Source: Aliamphritea spongicola (GTDB lineage: Bacteria; Pseudomonadota; Gammaproteobacteria; Pseudomonadales; Balneatricaceae). Taken from it: 64,000 nucleotides of DNA. The stretch is from contig AP025283.1 in NCBI GenBank assembly GCA_024347235.1, forward strand, positions 4,927,657 through 4,991,656, given 5' to 3'. Positions within the stretch are counted from its first letter, which is position 1; each line of letters starts with the position of its first letter. A program made the position numbers and the translations under genes. The notes below the pieces were generated by a model, which was not told the DNA's origin, made no database searches, and was given only the letters and a program-made list of their open reading frames with translations. Positions 40,365 to 51,528 of the stretch are shown here, one piece after another.

Positions 40365-42260
40365 GTGCTGTTTTTCCCCGACCCAGCTGCTGCTTCTTGA
40401 GATGTACCAGTAGTAATGAAATCGCCGCCGGCGTCATGCCCTGAATCCGGGAGGCCTGTGCGATCGTTTCCGGACGTACGTCCTGTAATTTTGATTTCAG
40501 TTCGTTCGACAGACCACCGACAGCATCGTAATCAAAATCCGCCGGTAACAGGGTGTTTTCCTGACGGCGTACTTTTTCAATGTCTTCTTTCTGGCGATCG
40601 ATATAACCGGAATACTTAATCTGGATTTCAACCTGCTCTGCCGCCTGAGCATCTGCCAGGCTTTCACCTTTCAGACCGGCCACGTCGGCATATTTCAGCT
40701 CCGGACGCTTGACCAGATCATGCATGTTGTATTCCCGCGCCAACGGTTGCTGAAGCTTACTGTTCAGTTCATCAGCCTCCGGGGTGCCCGGCTGGATCCA
40801 GGTGCTTTTCAGCCGCTGATTTTCCTGCTCAATGGCTTCTTTCTTTTCACAGAAACGCTGCCAGCGGACATCATCCACCAGACCCAGCTCACGGCCTTTT
40901 TCCGTCAGACGGATATCGGCGTTGTCTTCCCGCAGAATCAGACGGTATTCCGCACGGCTGGTAAACATCCGGTACGGCTCTGATGTACCAAGGGTAATCA
41001 GGTCATCCACCAGCACGCCTAAATAGGCTTCATCACGGCGCGGATACCACTGGTCTTTTTCCTGCGCCCGTAATGCCGCATTTACCCCGGCTAACAGACC
41101 CTGTGCGCCGGCTTCTTCATAACCGGTGGTGCCGTTGATCTGACCGGCAAAGTACAGACCGTTAATAACCTTGGTTTCCAGCGTGTGCTTCAGATCCTGA
41201 GGATTGAAGAAATCATATTCAATGGCATAACCGGGCCGGGTGATATGCGCATTCTCAAAGCCCCTGATGGAACGCACCGCTTCCAGCTGAATATCAAACG
41301 GCAGACTGGTTGAAATACCGTTCGGATACAGTTCATGGGTGGTCAGACCTTCCGGTTCAACAAACACCTGATGGCTGTCTTTATCCGCGAAGCGCATGAT
41401 TTTATCTTCAACGGACGGACAGTAACGTGGGCCGGCACCGTCGATTACACCGGTATACAGCGGTGAACGGTCCAGTCCCTTACGTAATATTTCGTGGGTG
41501 CGTTCGTTGGTATGGGTTATGTAGCAACTGATCTGCCGGGGTTGTTCAGCACTGGTGCCCAGGTACGACATGATCGGCGTCGGGGTATCACCGGGCTGTT
41601 CCTGCATCAGGCTGAAATCCACACTGCGGGCATCAATCCGTGGCGGTGTGCCGGTTTTCAGACGGTCAACCCGTAATGGCAATTCACGTAAACGTTGTGC
41701 CAGTGCAATGGATGGCGGATCACCAGCCCGTCCTCCGGAATAGTTATCCAGGCCGATATGGATCTTACCCCCAAGGAAGGTGCCAACTGTCAGTACCACA
41801 TTACGGGCAAAGAATTTCAGGCCGCTCTGGGTAACCACACCGGTCACCTGATCACCTTCAACAATCAGATCATCAGCTGATTGCTGGAAAATCTGAAGAT
41901 TAGGCTGATTTTCCAGAATGGTACGGATAGCTGCTTTATAGAGGATACGGTCAGCCTGAGCACGGGTTGCACGTACAGCAGGACCTTTCCGGGAATTCAG
42001 AACCGGAACTGAATGCCACTGCGGTCAGTGGCAACGGCCATTGCACCGTCCAGCGCATCTATCTCTTTCACCAGATGGCTTTTACCGATACCACCGATAG
42101 CCGGATTACAGGACATCTGTCCCAGGGTTTCAATATTGTGTGTTAACAGCAGGGTTTTCACCCCGGTACGGGCTGCTGCCAGAGCAGCTTCTGTACCGGC
42201 ATGTCCGCCACCAATAACAATCACATCGAAGTGGTCAGGATAGTCCACCGATAACCTCAT
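40357..42260 (-). CDS. mnmG: tRNA uridine-5-carboxymethylaminomethyl synthase MnmG
   Basis: FAD subunit of the MnmEG complex that modifies U34 of tRNAs, about 635 residues. N-terminal FAD motif DVIVIGGGHAGTEAALAAAR, then CNPAIGGIGKSHLVKEIDAL; catalytic region LNSRKGPAVRATRAQ; middle HELYPNGISTSLPFDIQ and NGTTGYEEAGAQGLLAG. A G is lost from a GGG run near 42002 (QFRVLNSRKGP when restored). Its partner mnmE lies 18 kb away instead of close by. Upstream is the candidate origin. Confidence 0.96.
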
Positions 42261-42804
42261 TAACGTTGAATGCTTATATCGTACTGGCCGTCAGAACTGA
42301 TGACTATCCGGTTACTCTGAAACCGGTTGCTGATCATGTTCAGTATTGGCGCTCGAAAAGGCTGCCAATTATAGACGGATGCGAAGCATTAAGAAATGAT
42401 TAAAATTTGAACAGCTCTTTTCTGATTAACTTTTTAATTAATATATATAGATTAGGTATTTAAAGATCTTTTTATTTTTATGTTTACTATTAAGCAGCGA
42501 TGCTTCTGTGCTTAAGTATTAAATATATAACAAAATCATATGTTTGCAGACATATTAACTCTGTTATATTCAACCGTATAGCGCGTTTATAAGCCGTTCA
42601 GGAGTTGTGTATAACAGGGCTACTTATCCACCGGTGGTTTTGTCCCCAGCTTCATCCATGGCTTATGCCTGCGCAGTTATACAGCATACGCACAGGGCAT
42701 TGTGAATAAGTTTTCGGGCTTTTTACTGTTGTAGCACATCTATATATACTGATTCAGCTTGTGAATAAGTGTCTTTATCAGGGAATGCGGACAGGAGAAT
42801 CACC
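42261..42804. other. Putative replication origin (AT-rich region with DnaA boxes)
   Basis: This 544-base gap beside mnmG has no gene. Its left half (about 42400-42600) is very rich in A and T, including AT-only runs such as tttttaattaatatatatag. The right half holds DnaA boxes of form TTATNCACA: TGTGTATAA at 42606-42614, TGTGAATAA at 42701-42709 and 42760-42768 (all minus strand), plus TTATCCACC at 42624-42632 with one mismatch. An unwinding region next to a box cluster beside mnmG copies the layout of the E. coli origin. A second origin-like region between rpmH and dnaA, beyond the right edge, cannot be excluded. Confidence 0.6.
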
Positions 42805-43885
42805 GTGGCAGCTATTTTATCCAATCCGGTGGCGCTAAAACGTGCCTTCTTTATCTGCCTGGTTGTTGGCAGTTTACTTAACCTGATTAATCAGTGGTCT
42901 GCGTTCTTTGGTGACAGTCAGTATCAGTGGCTGCCAGGCATGCTGACTTTCTGCGTGCCCTTTTGTGTTTCCCTGTTTACCAGCTGGCTGGCCTCCCGGG
43001 GCGTCAGGTTAATCAGTCAGAAGTCATTGCTGTTCCTGAGATACATCCGGTGATGGATGAGGTGGGTCAGTTACACGGTTTATCCCAGCAGGTACTGACC
43101 AACGCTACCCGGGTGAACGGTGCCTCAAGGAACGGTTACAGTTTTTTGAAGATCTGACCGGTTCAGTACACTCTTCCATTACTGAGTTACAGGCGATTGT
43201 GGCGACCCTGCAGGATAATCAGCAGGCACTGGAAGAATTGCAGAGCAGTTTTGCCCGGGTCTGTCAGGAGACAGGGTCTCTCAGTGACGAAATCCGGAGC
43301 TTTTCATCTTCTTCACTGGAACTGCACGAAGAAATTGACCAGTTTCTCAGTTCATTTGAAGGCATTTCCCGTATGGCGACGGCGATTTCTTCCACCTCTG
43401 AACAGACCAATCTGCTGGCGTTAAACGCAGCGATTGAAGCCGCCCGGGCTGGTGAGGCTGGCCGTGGATTTGCAGTCGTGGCAGATGAGGTTAAAAGTCT
43501 GGCGCTCAGCTCACAGAATAATGCCCGGGATATTAATGAAGACCTGAGTGGTCTGCAGAAGCATGAAGTGATTCTGCGGGATAAGATTGCACAGATGACC
43601 AGCTCGGTTGAGTCGGCAATGACATCAGTATCTGAAGGTAACCAGTCCGGGATGGCCAGCACCACCCGCGACGCTTACCGGCGTATTGAAAGTTTATTTC
43701 ACGGCATGGCAGATATCAGCGAGCGTACAACCCGGGAACTGAATAACTTTGAGCGCATTTCTGAACAGTTTGAGCAGGTTCTGCAGGATGCCGAAAAGGC
43801 TATTCATGGCTCTGCCGCCAATATGGAAATTGGCGACTCTATGGTTCAGCTCAGTGAGAAGGCAAAAGCCAGCCTCAGTCAGTAG
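42805..43885 (+). CDS. NrtS-like membrane domain fused to methyl-accepting chemotaxis signalling domain
   Basis: About 361 residues. The N-terminal 70 form two membrane helices (ALKRAFFICLVVGSLLNLIN and LPGMLTFCVPFCVSLFTSWL) that resemble NrtS, a small nitrate/nitrite transport protein known from cyanobacteria. The rest is a chemoreceptor signalling helix bundle, with hairpin tip region TNLLALNAAIEAARAGEAGR and GFAVVADEVKSLA. There is no HAMP or large periplasmic domain. G losses in runs near 43000 and 43125 break the frame twice; both are repaired by one base. GTG at 42805 is preferred over the GTG at 42769 because AGGAGA precedes it. The end overlaps the convergent Rieske gene by 11 bases. 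Nitrate or nitrite sensing is inference. Confidence 0.7.
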
Positions 43886-45052
43886 CGGTTTTCATCGCCT
43901 GTAAGACCTGACGGTGGAATTCCCGGATAGCACTTTCCTGTTGACTGGCGTAGGCGCCAACTGAATACCAGGGAGATGCCAGCGATTTCTGCTGCTGTTC
44001 GCAGACATAGATATCTTCTGCCATAAAATCCCCACTGGCTAAGGGGTCGTCCCCGTCTTCCTGACCGTCCCGGTTGGATTTATCCGCCTTAGTTGCCGTT
44101 TGCTTCTGATAATGGCTGTAACTTTTCCATTCCTGCGTCCAGAAACTCCAGTCTGAAGCGGGCATGACCCGTGTCCGGGTAATTACCCGGGTTTTATCCA
44201 CCGCCAGGGGAATGATCTGAAAAATCGACCAGGAAGATTCATCGGCTCCGATGCCAAAACATGGGAATAACATGGGTACATAAGCCCCGAGCGGTTTTTC
44301 CGGGGTGAAATGATCGATGACCGGCAGCGGACTCTGTTTGTCGACGTTGGCAGCATAGTCCGGTGCTAAGGGCTCATAGAAATGGAAATGGGGGCCACAA
44401 AAGCCGCTTTGCTGCTGTTTGTGATCGTACATATTCAGGCTGGTACTGTGCAGATGAGACAGGTGATAGCCGTCAATATAGTTTTCCACAACCAGTTTCC
44501 AGTTAGCCTGTATATCGTGGCTGGTGGCTGTATCGGCGTGTTCCACCAGTTCACTGACCCGATGCGGGCCCAGATGTGCCTCAATACCCTGCAGCCAGGT
44601 TTGCAGTGAAGGCGCTTCAGGATCCGGGTGTATCCAGATCATGTTATCCCAGCAGCTCACTTGCGCAGGATGCAGGCTCAGTTTGCTTTTATCCAGCCCG
44701 GCAAATTCTTCTTTTGTTGCGGCACGGCGATCAGGTTGCCTTTAAAGTCGTAGCTCCAGTCATGATAAGGGCAGGTAATTGCCTTTCCGGCTTTGCCGCA
44801 GGTACGTAACAGACGGGTACCCCGGTGCCGGCACATATTATGAAAGGCGCGCAGTTCGCCATCCGGCCCGTGAATAATCATGATACTGGTGCGTCCTGCC
44901 TGCACGGTGAGGAAGTCCCCGGGCGCGGGTAAGTCTTCCGTAAAACCGGCAAACTGCCAGTTATTCTCAAAGATGGTTGCCTGTTCCCGTTCAAACCAGC
45001 TTTGTGAGGTATAGGCGGATTTAGGCAATAAAAGTGCGCTTGGCAATGTCAT
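43875..45052 (-). CDS. Rieske non-heme iron oxygenase alpha subunit
   Basis: Ring-hydroxylating-type oxygenase of about 393 residues. The Rieske [2Fe-2S] ligands are in AFHNMCRHRGTRLL (Cys-x-His, about residue 75) and ITCPYHDWSYDFKG (Cys-x2-His). The mononuclear iron site is in VVENYIDGYHLSHLHSTSL, with two His. A base is lost near 44690, between the two domains (QQKKEFAGLDKSKLS when restored). No reductase or ferredoxin gene is adjacent, so electrons must come from elsewhere. It is the last gene of the nine-gene leftward cluster. The family also covers quaternary-amine demethylases and sterol demethylases; the substrate is open. Confidence 0.85.
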
Positions 45053-45062
45053 AAATGTTCCC

Positions 45063-45308
45063 TTAACCGGTGTGGCTGATCAGTATGGCGGCGATTAACA
45101 GCCAGCTTGAACAGGTTAGCCAGTATAGAAATGTATTATTCTGGCGGCTTATTTTATCAATCAGTTCAGTGTAGCCCCGTTGCAGATCGGTGACTGTGAG
45201 TATCAGAATGATGATGCCCCACAGCCAGTACCAACTGTTAAGTGTGGCCAGCCACATCAGGGCCAGCAGCAGAACGGGACGTTTCATTGGCTTGTCAGTG
45301 ACTGCCAC
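45063..45308 (-). CDS. Small two-helix membrane protein of the radical SAM/Rieske cluster
   Basis: 81 residues with two hydrophobic segments: PVLLLALMWLATLNSWYWLW followed by GIIILILTV, and FLYWLTCSSWLLIAAILISH near the end. Between them is a charged loop (DLQRGYTELIDKISRQNN). It overlaps the end of the radical SAM gene by 14 bases and precedes the Rieske gene by 10, so it is certainly co-transcribed. A later Met (residue 8) is an alternative start. No family recognised; a membrane anchor or scaffold for its neighbours is possible. Confidence 0.6.
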   Translation of the reverse strand: MAVTDKPMKRPVLLLALMWLATLNSWYWLWGIIILILTVTDLQRGYTELIDKISRQNNTFLYWLTCSSWLLIAAILISHTG

Positions 45309-46529
45309 TGCCAGCCAAGATTTTTTGCCGGTGCCAGTAACGTTTCAGGCTGCGGCCAAGGCTATGGTACTGCCGTGCAAAGCGCTCAGCGCCCTGTTCC
45401 AGCTGTGCGGGAGTCATGTGTGCTGGCTGAAAAACTGCGTGACTGCAGTCATATTTCGACCAGTCCCGGGTCAGTAAGCGACCTTCCCGTTCATAGCGGT
45501 TAAACAGGTCGGTGCCGGGAAACGGTGTAAGAATGACAGAATCACAGTGGTCCAGCTGGATGTCCGCGACAAAATCCAGGCTTTCTTCAAAGATGTCTTC
45601 GGTGTGCTGATCAAAGCCAAAAATCATGGCTGAATCCACCGCGATTTTATAATCATGCAAACGGGCAATATTTTCTTTCGCCCGGCTGATGCGGATGAAT
45701 TTCTTGCCAGCGGCGTCCAGCGCTGCCTGAGAAGGAGTTTCCAGACCGACGAGCAGGTAAAACAGCCCACTTTCTGCCGCAGCTTCAAGAATATCCGGGT
45801 ATTCGGCGATATTCAGTGTGGCTTCGGCCAGCCAGTAAATGTTCAGTGGCTTAAGGGCGGCAAACAGCTCCAGAGCGTATTCGCGGTCGGCAATCAGATT
45901 ATCTGCATGCAGTTCAAAATACTGACCGCCACTGGCTTTGATCTCATCGACAATTTCACTGACCGGGCGGACATTAAAGTGTGGAAAGAACTTATGCACA
46001 GTGCAGAATTCACACTTAAATTTACAGCCTCTGGAGACCATGACTGAGTTCAGATTGCCGTAGGCTTTAAGGTCGATAAGCGCCTGTGGATAAGGCTGCA
46101 GACCCTGCATGGTTAAAGGGTTTTCGCTTTTGTATAAGGGTTGAAGACTGTGCTCGTAAAAGTCGTTTAAAAGTTGGGGAAACAGTTGTTCTGCTTCGCC
46201 GCAGAGTACTGCATCTGCATATTGCCGGGCTTCATCGGGCATGAAGCTGGGATGCAGGCCACCGAGGACAACCGGAATGCCCCGCTGACGGAATACTTCA
46301 GCCAGTTGATAGCCCGCAGGGCATCCGGCGTCGACATGCAGATAACCACCAGGTCGGCTGATTCCTGTTCATTTGCCGGTGCCTGAGAGGTTTCATCCAG
46401 GATTTTAACCGTTGCCCATTCAGGAGCGGCGGCTGCCAGGGCATTGATGCTTTGAGGAGGTGCGCCCATTGCCTGTTTGTAATCTTTAAAGGCGCTCTGG
46501 GCACTGGCTTTAATGATATAAATCTTCAT
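45295..46529 (-). CDS. B12-binding domain radical SAM enzyme
   Basis: About 412 residues. The N-terminal third looks like a cobalamin-binding Rossmann domain (ADLVVICMSTPDAL, then RGIPVVLGGLHPSFMPDEA and AVLCGEAEQLFPQLL). The radical SAM core follows, with CKFKCEFC binding the 4Fe-4S cluster (Cx3Cx2C) in SVMVSRGCKFKCEFCTVHKF, then FELHADNLIADREYALEL. A base is lost near 46320. Enzymes of this architecture methylate or rearrange unreactive carbons, including lipids such as hopanoids, or close rings. Here it sits between DUF1501 and a small membrane protein plus Rieske oxygenase. Product unknown. Confidence 0.85.
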
Positions 46530-46584
46530 GACGGTCTCCTTGCCGGACTTCCCTCTGAACGGGGAAATCCGGTGGCTTTGCTGA

Positions 46585-47998
46585 TCAGATCAGCTGGCTG
46601 AGAGAAGTTTGGTTGTGCTTTTTAAGGTTGGGAAACAGGGTGTGGATATCTTTATCTGCTACGCCAAACCAGCGGGCCAGTTCGGCGTAGAGCTGATCAG
46701 TGGCGGTGGTGGGAATCAGCACACCGTCACCGGCATCCAGAGGGTTAGCATTGCCCAGTGCCAGGGATGGATACTGGCCATAAATGCGACCACCCTGAAT
46801 GGCGTTGCCCATCACCAGTGTGTTGCCGCCCCAGCCGTGGTCGGTACCGTTGCCGTTGGAAGTCAGGGTCCGGCCAAAGTCAGAACCGGTGAAAGTAATG
46901 ACCTGATCGGCTATGCCCAGTTCATCCAGACTTTGCTGGAATTCGCCCAGTGCTTTACTCAGCACCTGCAGCATACGCTGGTGGTTATTAAGCAGCTCAT
47001 CATGATGATCCCAGCCGATATAGCGCAGGAAGTAGGTTTGCTGCTGCAGATTCAGGCGGTCTGCTGATTTGATGCTGCGGGCAACCATTTTCAGTTGCTG
47101 AGATAAGGGGAGTCAGAAAAGTAAGTATTTACTTTTGCTGAGTCTGTTGCCTCACGGTAGGTCTGATGCCGGGACTGCGCCTGGCGGGTCTGGGACAGAT
47201 AGGTCTGTTTAAACGGATCCTGACCGTAATCTGTATTCAGCAGGGTTTCAAAACTTTCCAGTAATGCCTGATTCAGCGGGGTTTTCTCTTCATTAACGAT
47301 CAGACCCACACTGCCTTTATCGGTAATGCTGTAGTGGCTGCCCAGAACACCGTTCTGCATGATATTACTGCCCGCCAGGGAGATATTCATCGGGATCTGA
47401 GTGTCCGGGCGGCGTGGCTGCAGGGCGTCAGCAAAATAGCCAAACCAGCCCTGATTAATCCGGGCATCCGGGCGGGATGTTTGCCAGTGCCTGAATTGGT
47501 CTGCGTGGGACAGCAGCCCCAGTGGCAGCTTTGCCGAACCGTTCTGCATTGCCTGTTTGGTAGTCGGCTCAGTCATCGGGGCGATGTTGGCGACAAAGGC
47601 CAGTTTTTGCTGGTTAAACAGCGTCTGTACTTCCGGCATGGCCGGGTGCAGGCCGAACTCCCTGCTCTGCTGATCGCTGCGGTTATCCAGAGGTAACAGG
47701 CTGTGTTGTGGCAATGCCAGATTACTGCGACTGTTGCGGTATTCCCGGTAATGGCGGTCATCCCGCGGGACCAGCATGTTGAAGCTGTCGTTGCCACCGT
47801 CCAGCATAATAAATACCAGTGCCTTACGGGCCGGTTGTATGTGGATATCCCCGGTGCCGGGCCGGTAGCGCCAAACGCCGGTGCGGTAAATACCGGTGCG
47901 GTTCCGCCCAGCAGCCCGGCACCCGCCAGGCCCAGGCCTGATTTGAGCAGGTGACGGCGGCTTTTATTTAGAGATGAAGCAGATTCTGAATGACGCAT
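46585..47998 (-). CDS. DUF1501 protein with twin-arginine signal
   Basis: About 472 residues. It begins with a twin-arginine export signal (KSRRHLLKSGLGLAGAGLLG), so it should be exported folded to the periplasm. The body has the DUF1501 hallmarks LVFIMLDGGNDSFNMLVPRD, NLALPQHSLLPLD and, late, QVITFTGSDFGRTLTSNGNG with TDHGWGGNTLVMG. The family belongs to the alkaline-phosphatase-like fold clan, though its activity is unproven. Frames break near 47850 and 47100. It starts two bases after the DUF1800 stop, the standard partnership of these families. Confidence 0.88.
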
Positions 47999-48000
47999 AA

Positions 48001-49769
48001 TCAGGCCTCCAGGACAGTGAATTCAGGGAAATGGTCAGCATGAAGGCAATGGTTTGCACCACCCAGGCAGGCTGATCCCGGTAGTGTTTAAAGGCCTCCA
48101 GAATCTGCGGTTTAATGCTCAGGTCTGTTGTACCGGTGAGCAGCAGGCTCATTCGATCGATCAGTGCACTGTGGCTGGCAGGATCTTTTGCCATGGCGAT
48201 TTCAGCACTGAAATCCAACTGCAGTTTGTTCTCTGTATCCCGGTTGAGAACATCCGGGTCCAGCTCGGGCACGTTGTGGATGCCCGGGGTACTGTTTATC
48301 CGGGTACTGACGGCGGGTAAGTATTCGCCAAAGAACCAGTAATACATCATATTCACATAGGCAATTGAGGTAGCAGATGTGTGGAGTTCGAATTCCGGCG
48401 CAACAAAACCGGCCAGCTCCAGCGGGCCATGGGGGCAAAATCCGGTTTATAAAAATTGAATACTGTCGGTGAAGACAGCGGATGCTGCTGCACCAGGGTT
48501 TGCAGGTCATCGCCGATCAGCCACAGTTTGCCTGACCGGTTACCGGCCCGGAATGCCCGCAGAATCTGAGTGGCGCGCAGCAGCGGTGATTTCAGTTTCT
48601 GTGACTGTACTGTCTGATTCCCTTCCTGACGGGCGGATGGCAGACGTTTTTCGCGACAGCGTTCTTTTGTGGATAAGTAAGAATCTCACGGATAACGGCT
48701 TTCAGATTCCCTTCTTTGCCAAACTTTGCAGCCACAGCTTTGACATAGGCTTTCGACGGATTAGACGTCACCAACTGGTTAATCAGGTGGGTGGCGATGA
48801 AGGAGCGGTATTCGGATGGGCCACCAGCTGCTTAACGGCAGAACGGATTTCCCGTTCAGCGCCCTGCCCGGCCGGTAACTTTACCCGGCCTTTCAGCAGT
48901 TGCTTGCTACCCCGGTCGTGGCGATCTTCGTCGATGGCCATTGGTTTGGTCATGTTAATGAACGGCGGGACTTTGTAGGTTTTATCAATGCCGTCATCAA
49001 AGCTGACCGGGTAACCGTTATAGCTGCTTTCCCAGAAGCTGGTGTTCCACTCATACTCGTAGCCGGAGGCTTTCAGGCCGGTAAATACCCGGGCCAGTTC
49101 TTTGATATCGTCATTGTTGTAGCTGTCCAGTGGCCGGCCGGATGCATCGGTTTTGCGGCTGCCGTCCGGATTCAGTTCATACAGGCCAATGGTGAATAAC
49201 TGCATGATTTCACGGGCATAGTTTTCATCCGGATGAATATGCCTGGCCGGTTCGGCTTTACGGTTATTCATATGTGACAGATACACCCCCATGCACGGAT
49301 GCATGCTGACGTCATACAGTAGGTCGCTGTAGTTGCCGAAGGCATGTTTGTAGAGCAGATCGTAGTAACTGCCCATCCCCACGGCATCCAGTTCCAGCTG
49401 GGAATTATCGGAGATCACCAGTATTTCACTCAGGGCCTGCGCGATCCGCTGCCGGAGCAAGTGTTCCGGTGGTGTGTTCAGGGCGTGCTGCCACCAGGCC
49501 ATGTGGAAGTACCATTTATACGGCAACGCCGGGTTGTTGCTTTCGCCGTTGATAGCGGATTCACCGTATTGGCTGAGCAGCTTACTGCGAAAATACTGCC
49601 ATATTTCCCGGCTGGTATCCGCATAGGTATTACCTGAGGATAAAGTCGAATTAAGCTGATTATTCAACCAGTTATCTATCCCCTGTTGGGATACATCCTG
49701 AACGGTTTGCTGGTCGGCACCCAGAGTGCTCTGCATCAGAAACCGGCTGGTTTGGGATAAGGTATTCAT
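48001..49769 (-). CDS. DUF1800 family protein
   Basis: About 590 residues, almost always paired with DUF1501. N-terminal SQTSRFLMQSTLGADQQTVQ and WLNNQLNSTLS; core RQRIAQALSEILVIS, HPDENYAREIMQLFTIGLYE with LNPDGSR, and NNDDIKELARVFTGL. The latter resembles the EFYTLGV-type region of the family. Four homopolymer losses between 48790 and 48040 break the C-terminal third; restored, it runs through FYKPDFAPMARWSW-like sequence and ends TIAFMLTISPEFTVLEA at 48001. No signal peptide is obvious. Function unknown for the family. Confidence 0.85.
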
Positions 49770-49874
49770 GGTCTCTCCCTGTAAGAATGGTGTTTGGCAG
49801 GCACAGGGGTGCCCGCCGGATGTCTGCGGTTAACAGACATCCGTGAAAATAAGATGGGTCAGTGAGGGTGTTTC

Positions 49875-50806
49875 TTAGCTGTCTGCCGGAGCGGTTGCCT
49901 TTTCAGCAGCAGCTTCAGCGGCTTTGCGAGCCCGGTAGCCTTTCGGTCGCCAGCCGGGTCCGTTAAATAGGTAGCCGAAGAATTCCCGGCTGTTACGGGC
50001 GCTGATCAGGTCTTTATACAGTCGCGGAAATTCATAGAACTGCACGGTAATCGGGTTTTTGCTGGTCATCGGTGTGGTCAGACCGTAGTTGGGCAGCTCT
50101 TCTTCCTTTTAAAGGTGCCGAAGATCCGGTCCCAGATGATCAGTATGCCGCCGAAGTTTTTATCCAGATATTTCTCATCTGAGGCGTGATGTACCCGGTG
50201 ATGGGATGGGGTATTGAACAGCCATTCCAGCGGGCCCAGCTTGCCAATCATTTCGTTATGCAGCCAGAACTGATACGCCAGCACGATGACTTCTGCACCG
50301 ATTACCAGCATTGGGTGGAAGCCCATCAGAATCAGCGGGAAATGAAATAGCACCGGCAGAATCGGATCAAACATGCTGAAGCGGAAAGCGGTTGCCGTAT
50401 TCATCATGGTGGAACTGTGATGCACCGAATGGGATAACCAGAACAGCCGTACTTTGTGGAAAAAGTAGTGTTCCGCATAGTAGGCAAAGTCTGCCAGTAA
50501 CAGCACCAGCATGGCGGTATAAGCATTCACTGGCTGTTTCCAGGGGATTATTTCGTGGACGCTGTAGAACAGGTAAACCGCGCCGGCAAAGATAAAGCCT
50601 TCCACAACAAAGTAAGGTACCAGGGTAAAGATGCTGGAAAGGCTTTCCAGAATACGCTCGCCGTTTAGCCGTTTGGTGACGGCATCGTTACCGAATTCAA
50701 GCAGCAGAAAGAGCAGTGCAAATACCAGTACCCAGTCATAAATACTGAAGGAAATGTATTCAAAGTATTCCAGCCAACTGGCGGTCAGCAGATCGGTATC
50801 ATACAT
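49875..50806 (-). CDS. Fatty acid hydroxylase/sterol desaturase superfamily protein
   Basis: Membrane di-iron enzyme of about 311 residues. The histidine clusters are in DFAYYAEHYFFHKVRLFWLS (HxxxH), SHSVHHSSTMMNTATAFR (HxxHH) and NTPSHHRVHHASDEKYLDKN (HHxxHH), the eight-His set of the superfamily, among several membrane helices. A base is lost near 50105; restored, the protein continues to a C-terminal cytoplasmic part (PITVQFYEFPRLYKDLISAR, then FNGPGWRPKGYR) that belongs to the same domain family. A separate short gene at 49875-50069 would be an artefact. Substrates of the family are lipids, sterols, carotenoids or ether lipids. Confidence 0.88.
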
Positions 50807-50833
50807 AATGGTGTTCCTCTTACGTCAGGTGGC

Positions 50834-51514
50834 TTATTTCACGGCCAGGAATGCGACCTGACTCAGTACCTGGTAATTTTCATTCAGCAAATAGAGTTCG
50901 TAATCCGCGGTGTATGTCAGGGCGTCGCCGAAGCGCTGCGAATTGCTCCAGTTATCCAGCACGTTTTCGCCGGAGAGGCGCAGGTAGCGGCCGCCGGCAA
51001 CTTCCAGTACGTCTATACCTGTCGGCACATAGCCCCGTTCGTTAACCACGTAGCCGATGGTCATCCGGACAGTCTGTGCCTGTTGGTTATAGCCGTGATA
51101 GACCGCATACACCTGTGTGCTGTTAGTGATTTCCACCTTGCTCAGCAGGTCGGTGTCAATGAAGCGCTGCCAGGCACGGTCGATCTGGGTTTGCAGCGGG
51201 CGTTGCAGGTTCAGCTGGATGCCGGTACCCGCCAGCCGCAGGGGCTGACGTTGTTCCGGTACCTGATCGGCAACCGTGTTGGTATTAACGCTTCGGCTGG
51301 GCTGAGCTGTCTGAGAGACAGCTGCTTTGGTGGTTTCCTGTCGGGTGCTTTCCTGCCGGCCGGTATCCTGCATATGCTGGCTGACCGCTGCACCGGTATA
51401 GCCGCTACTGCCGTAGGGATACAGAATGACCCAGGCGATAAACACAAACATCATTATCACGGCCAAAAAGTACACGGCGAGCAGGAATGGATTACGTTTT
51501 GGTAATACTGTCAT
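50834..51514 (-). CDS. Membrane-anchored GyrI-like (effector-binding) domain protein
   Basis: 226 residues. One N-terminal membrane helix (PFLLAVYFLAVIMMFVFIAW) is followed by a low-complexity Gln/Thr/Ser linker to about residue 95. The C-terminal half resembles the GyrI/AraC effector-binding fold (IDRAWQRFIDTDLLSKVEIT, VYAVYHGYNQQAQTVRMTIG, GIDVLEVAGGRYLRL, ADYELYLLNENYQ). Such domains bind small amphipathic ligands. Here it would face the periplasm. It lies between the 58-residue membrane gene and the hydroxylase gene with gaps of 14 and 27 bases. Ligand-binding role in the cluster is inference. Confidence 0.7.
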   Translation of the reverse strand: MTVLPKRNPFLLAVYFLAVIMMFVFIAWVILYPYGSSGYTGAAVSQHMQDTGRQESTRQETTKAAVSQTAQPSRSVNTNTVADQVPEQRQPLRLAGTGIQLNLQRPLQTQIDRAWQRFIDTDLLSKVEITNSTQVYAVYHGYNQQAQTVRMTIGYVVNERGYVPTGIDVLEVAGGRYLRLSGENVLDNWSNSQRFGDALTYTADYELYLLNENYQVLSQVAFLAVK

Positions 51515-51528
51515 CGGTTATCCCCTGT

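Noticed and set aside
49875..50069. Separate 64-residue gene after the hydroxylase
   Set aside because: It is the C-terminal part of the hydroxylase, cut off by a single-base loss near 50105.
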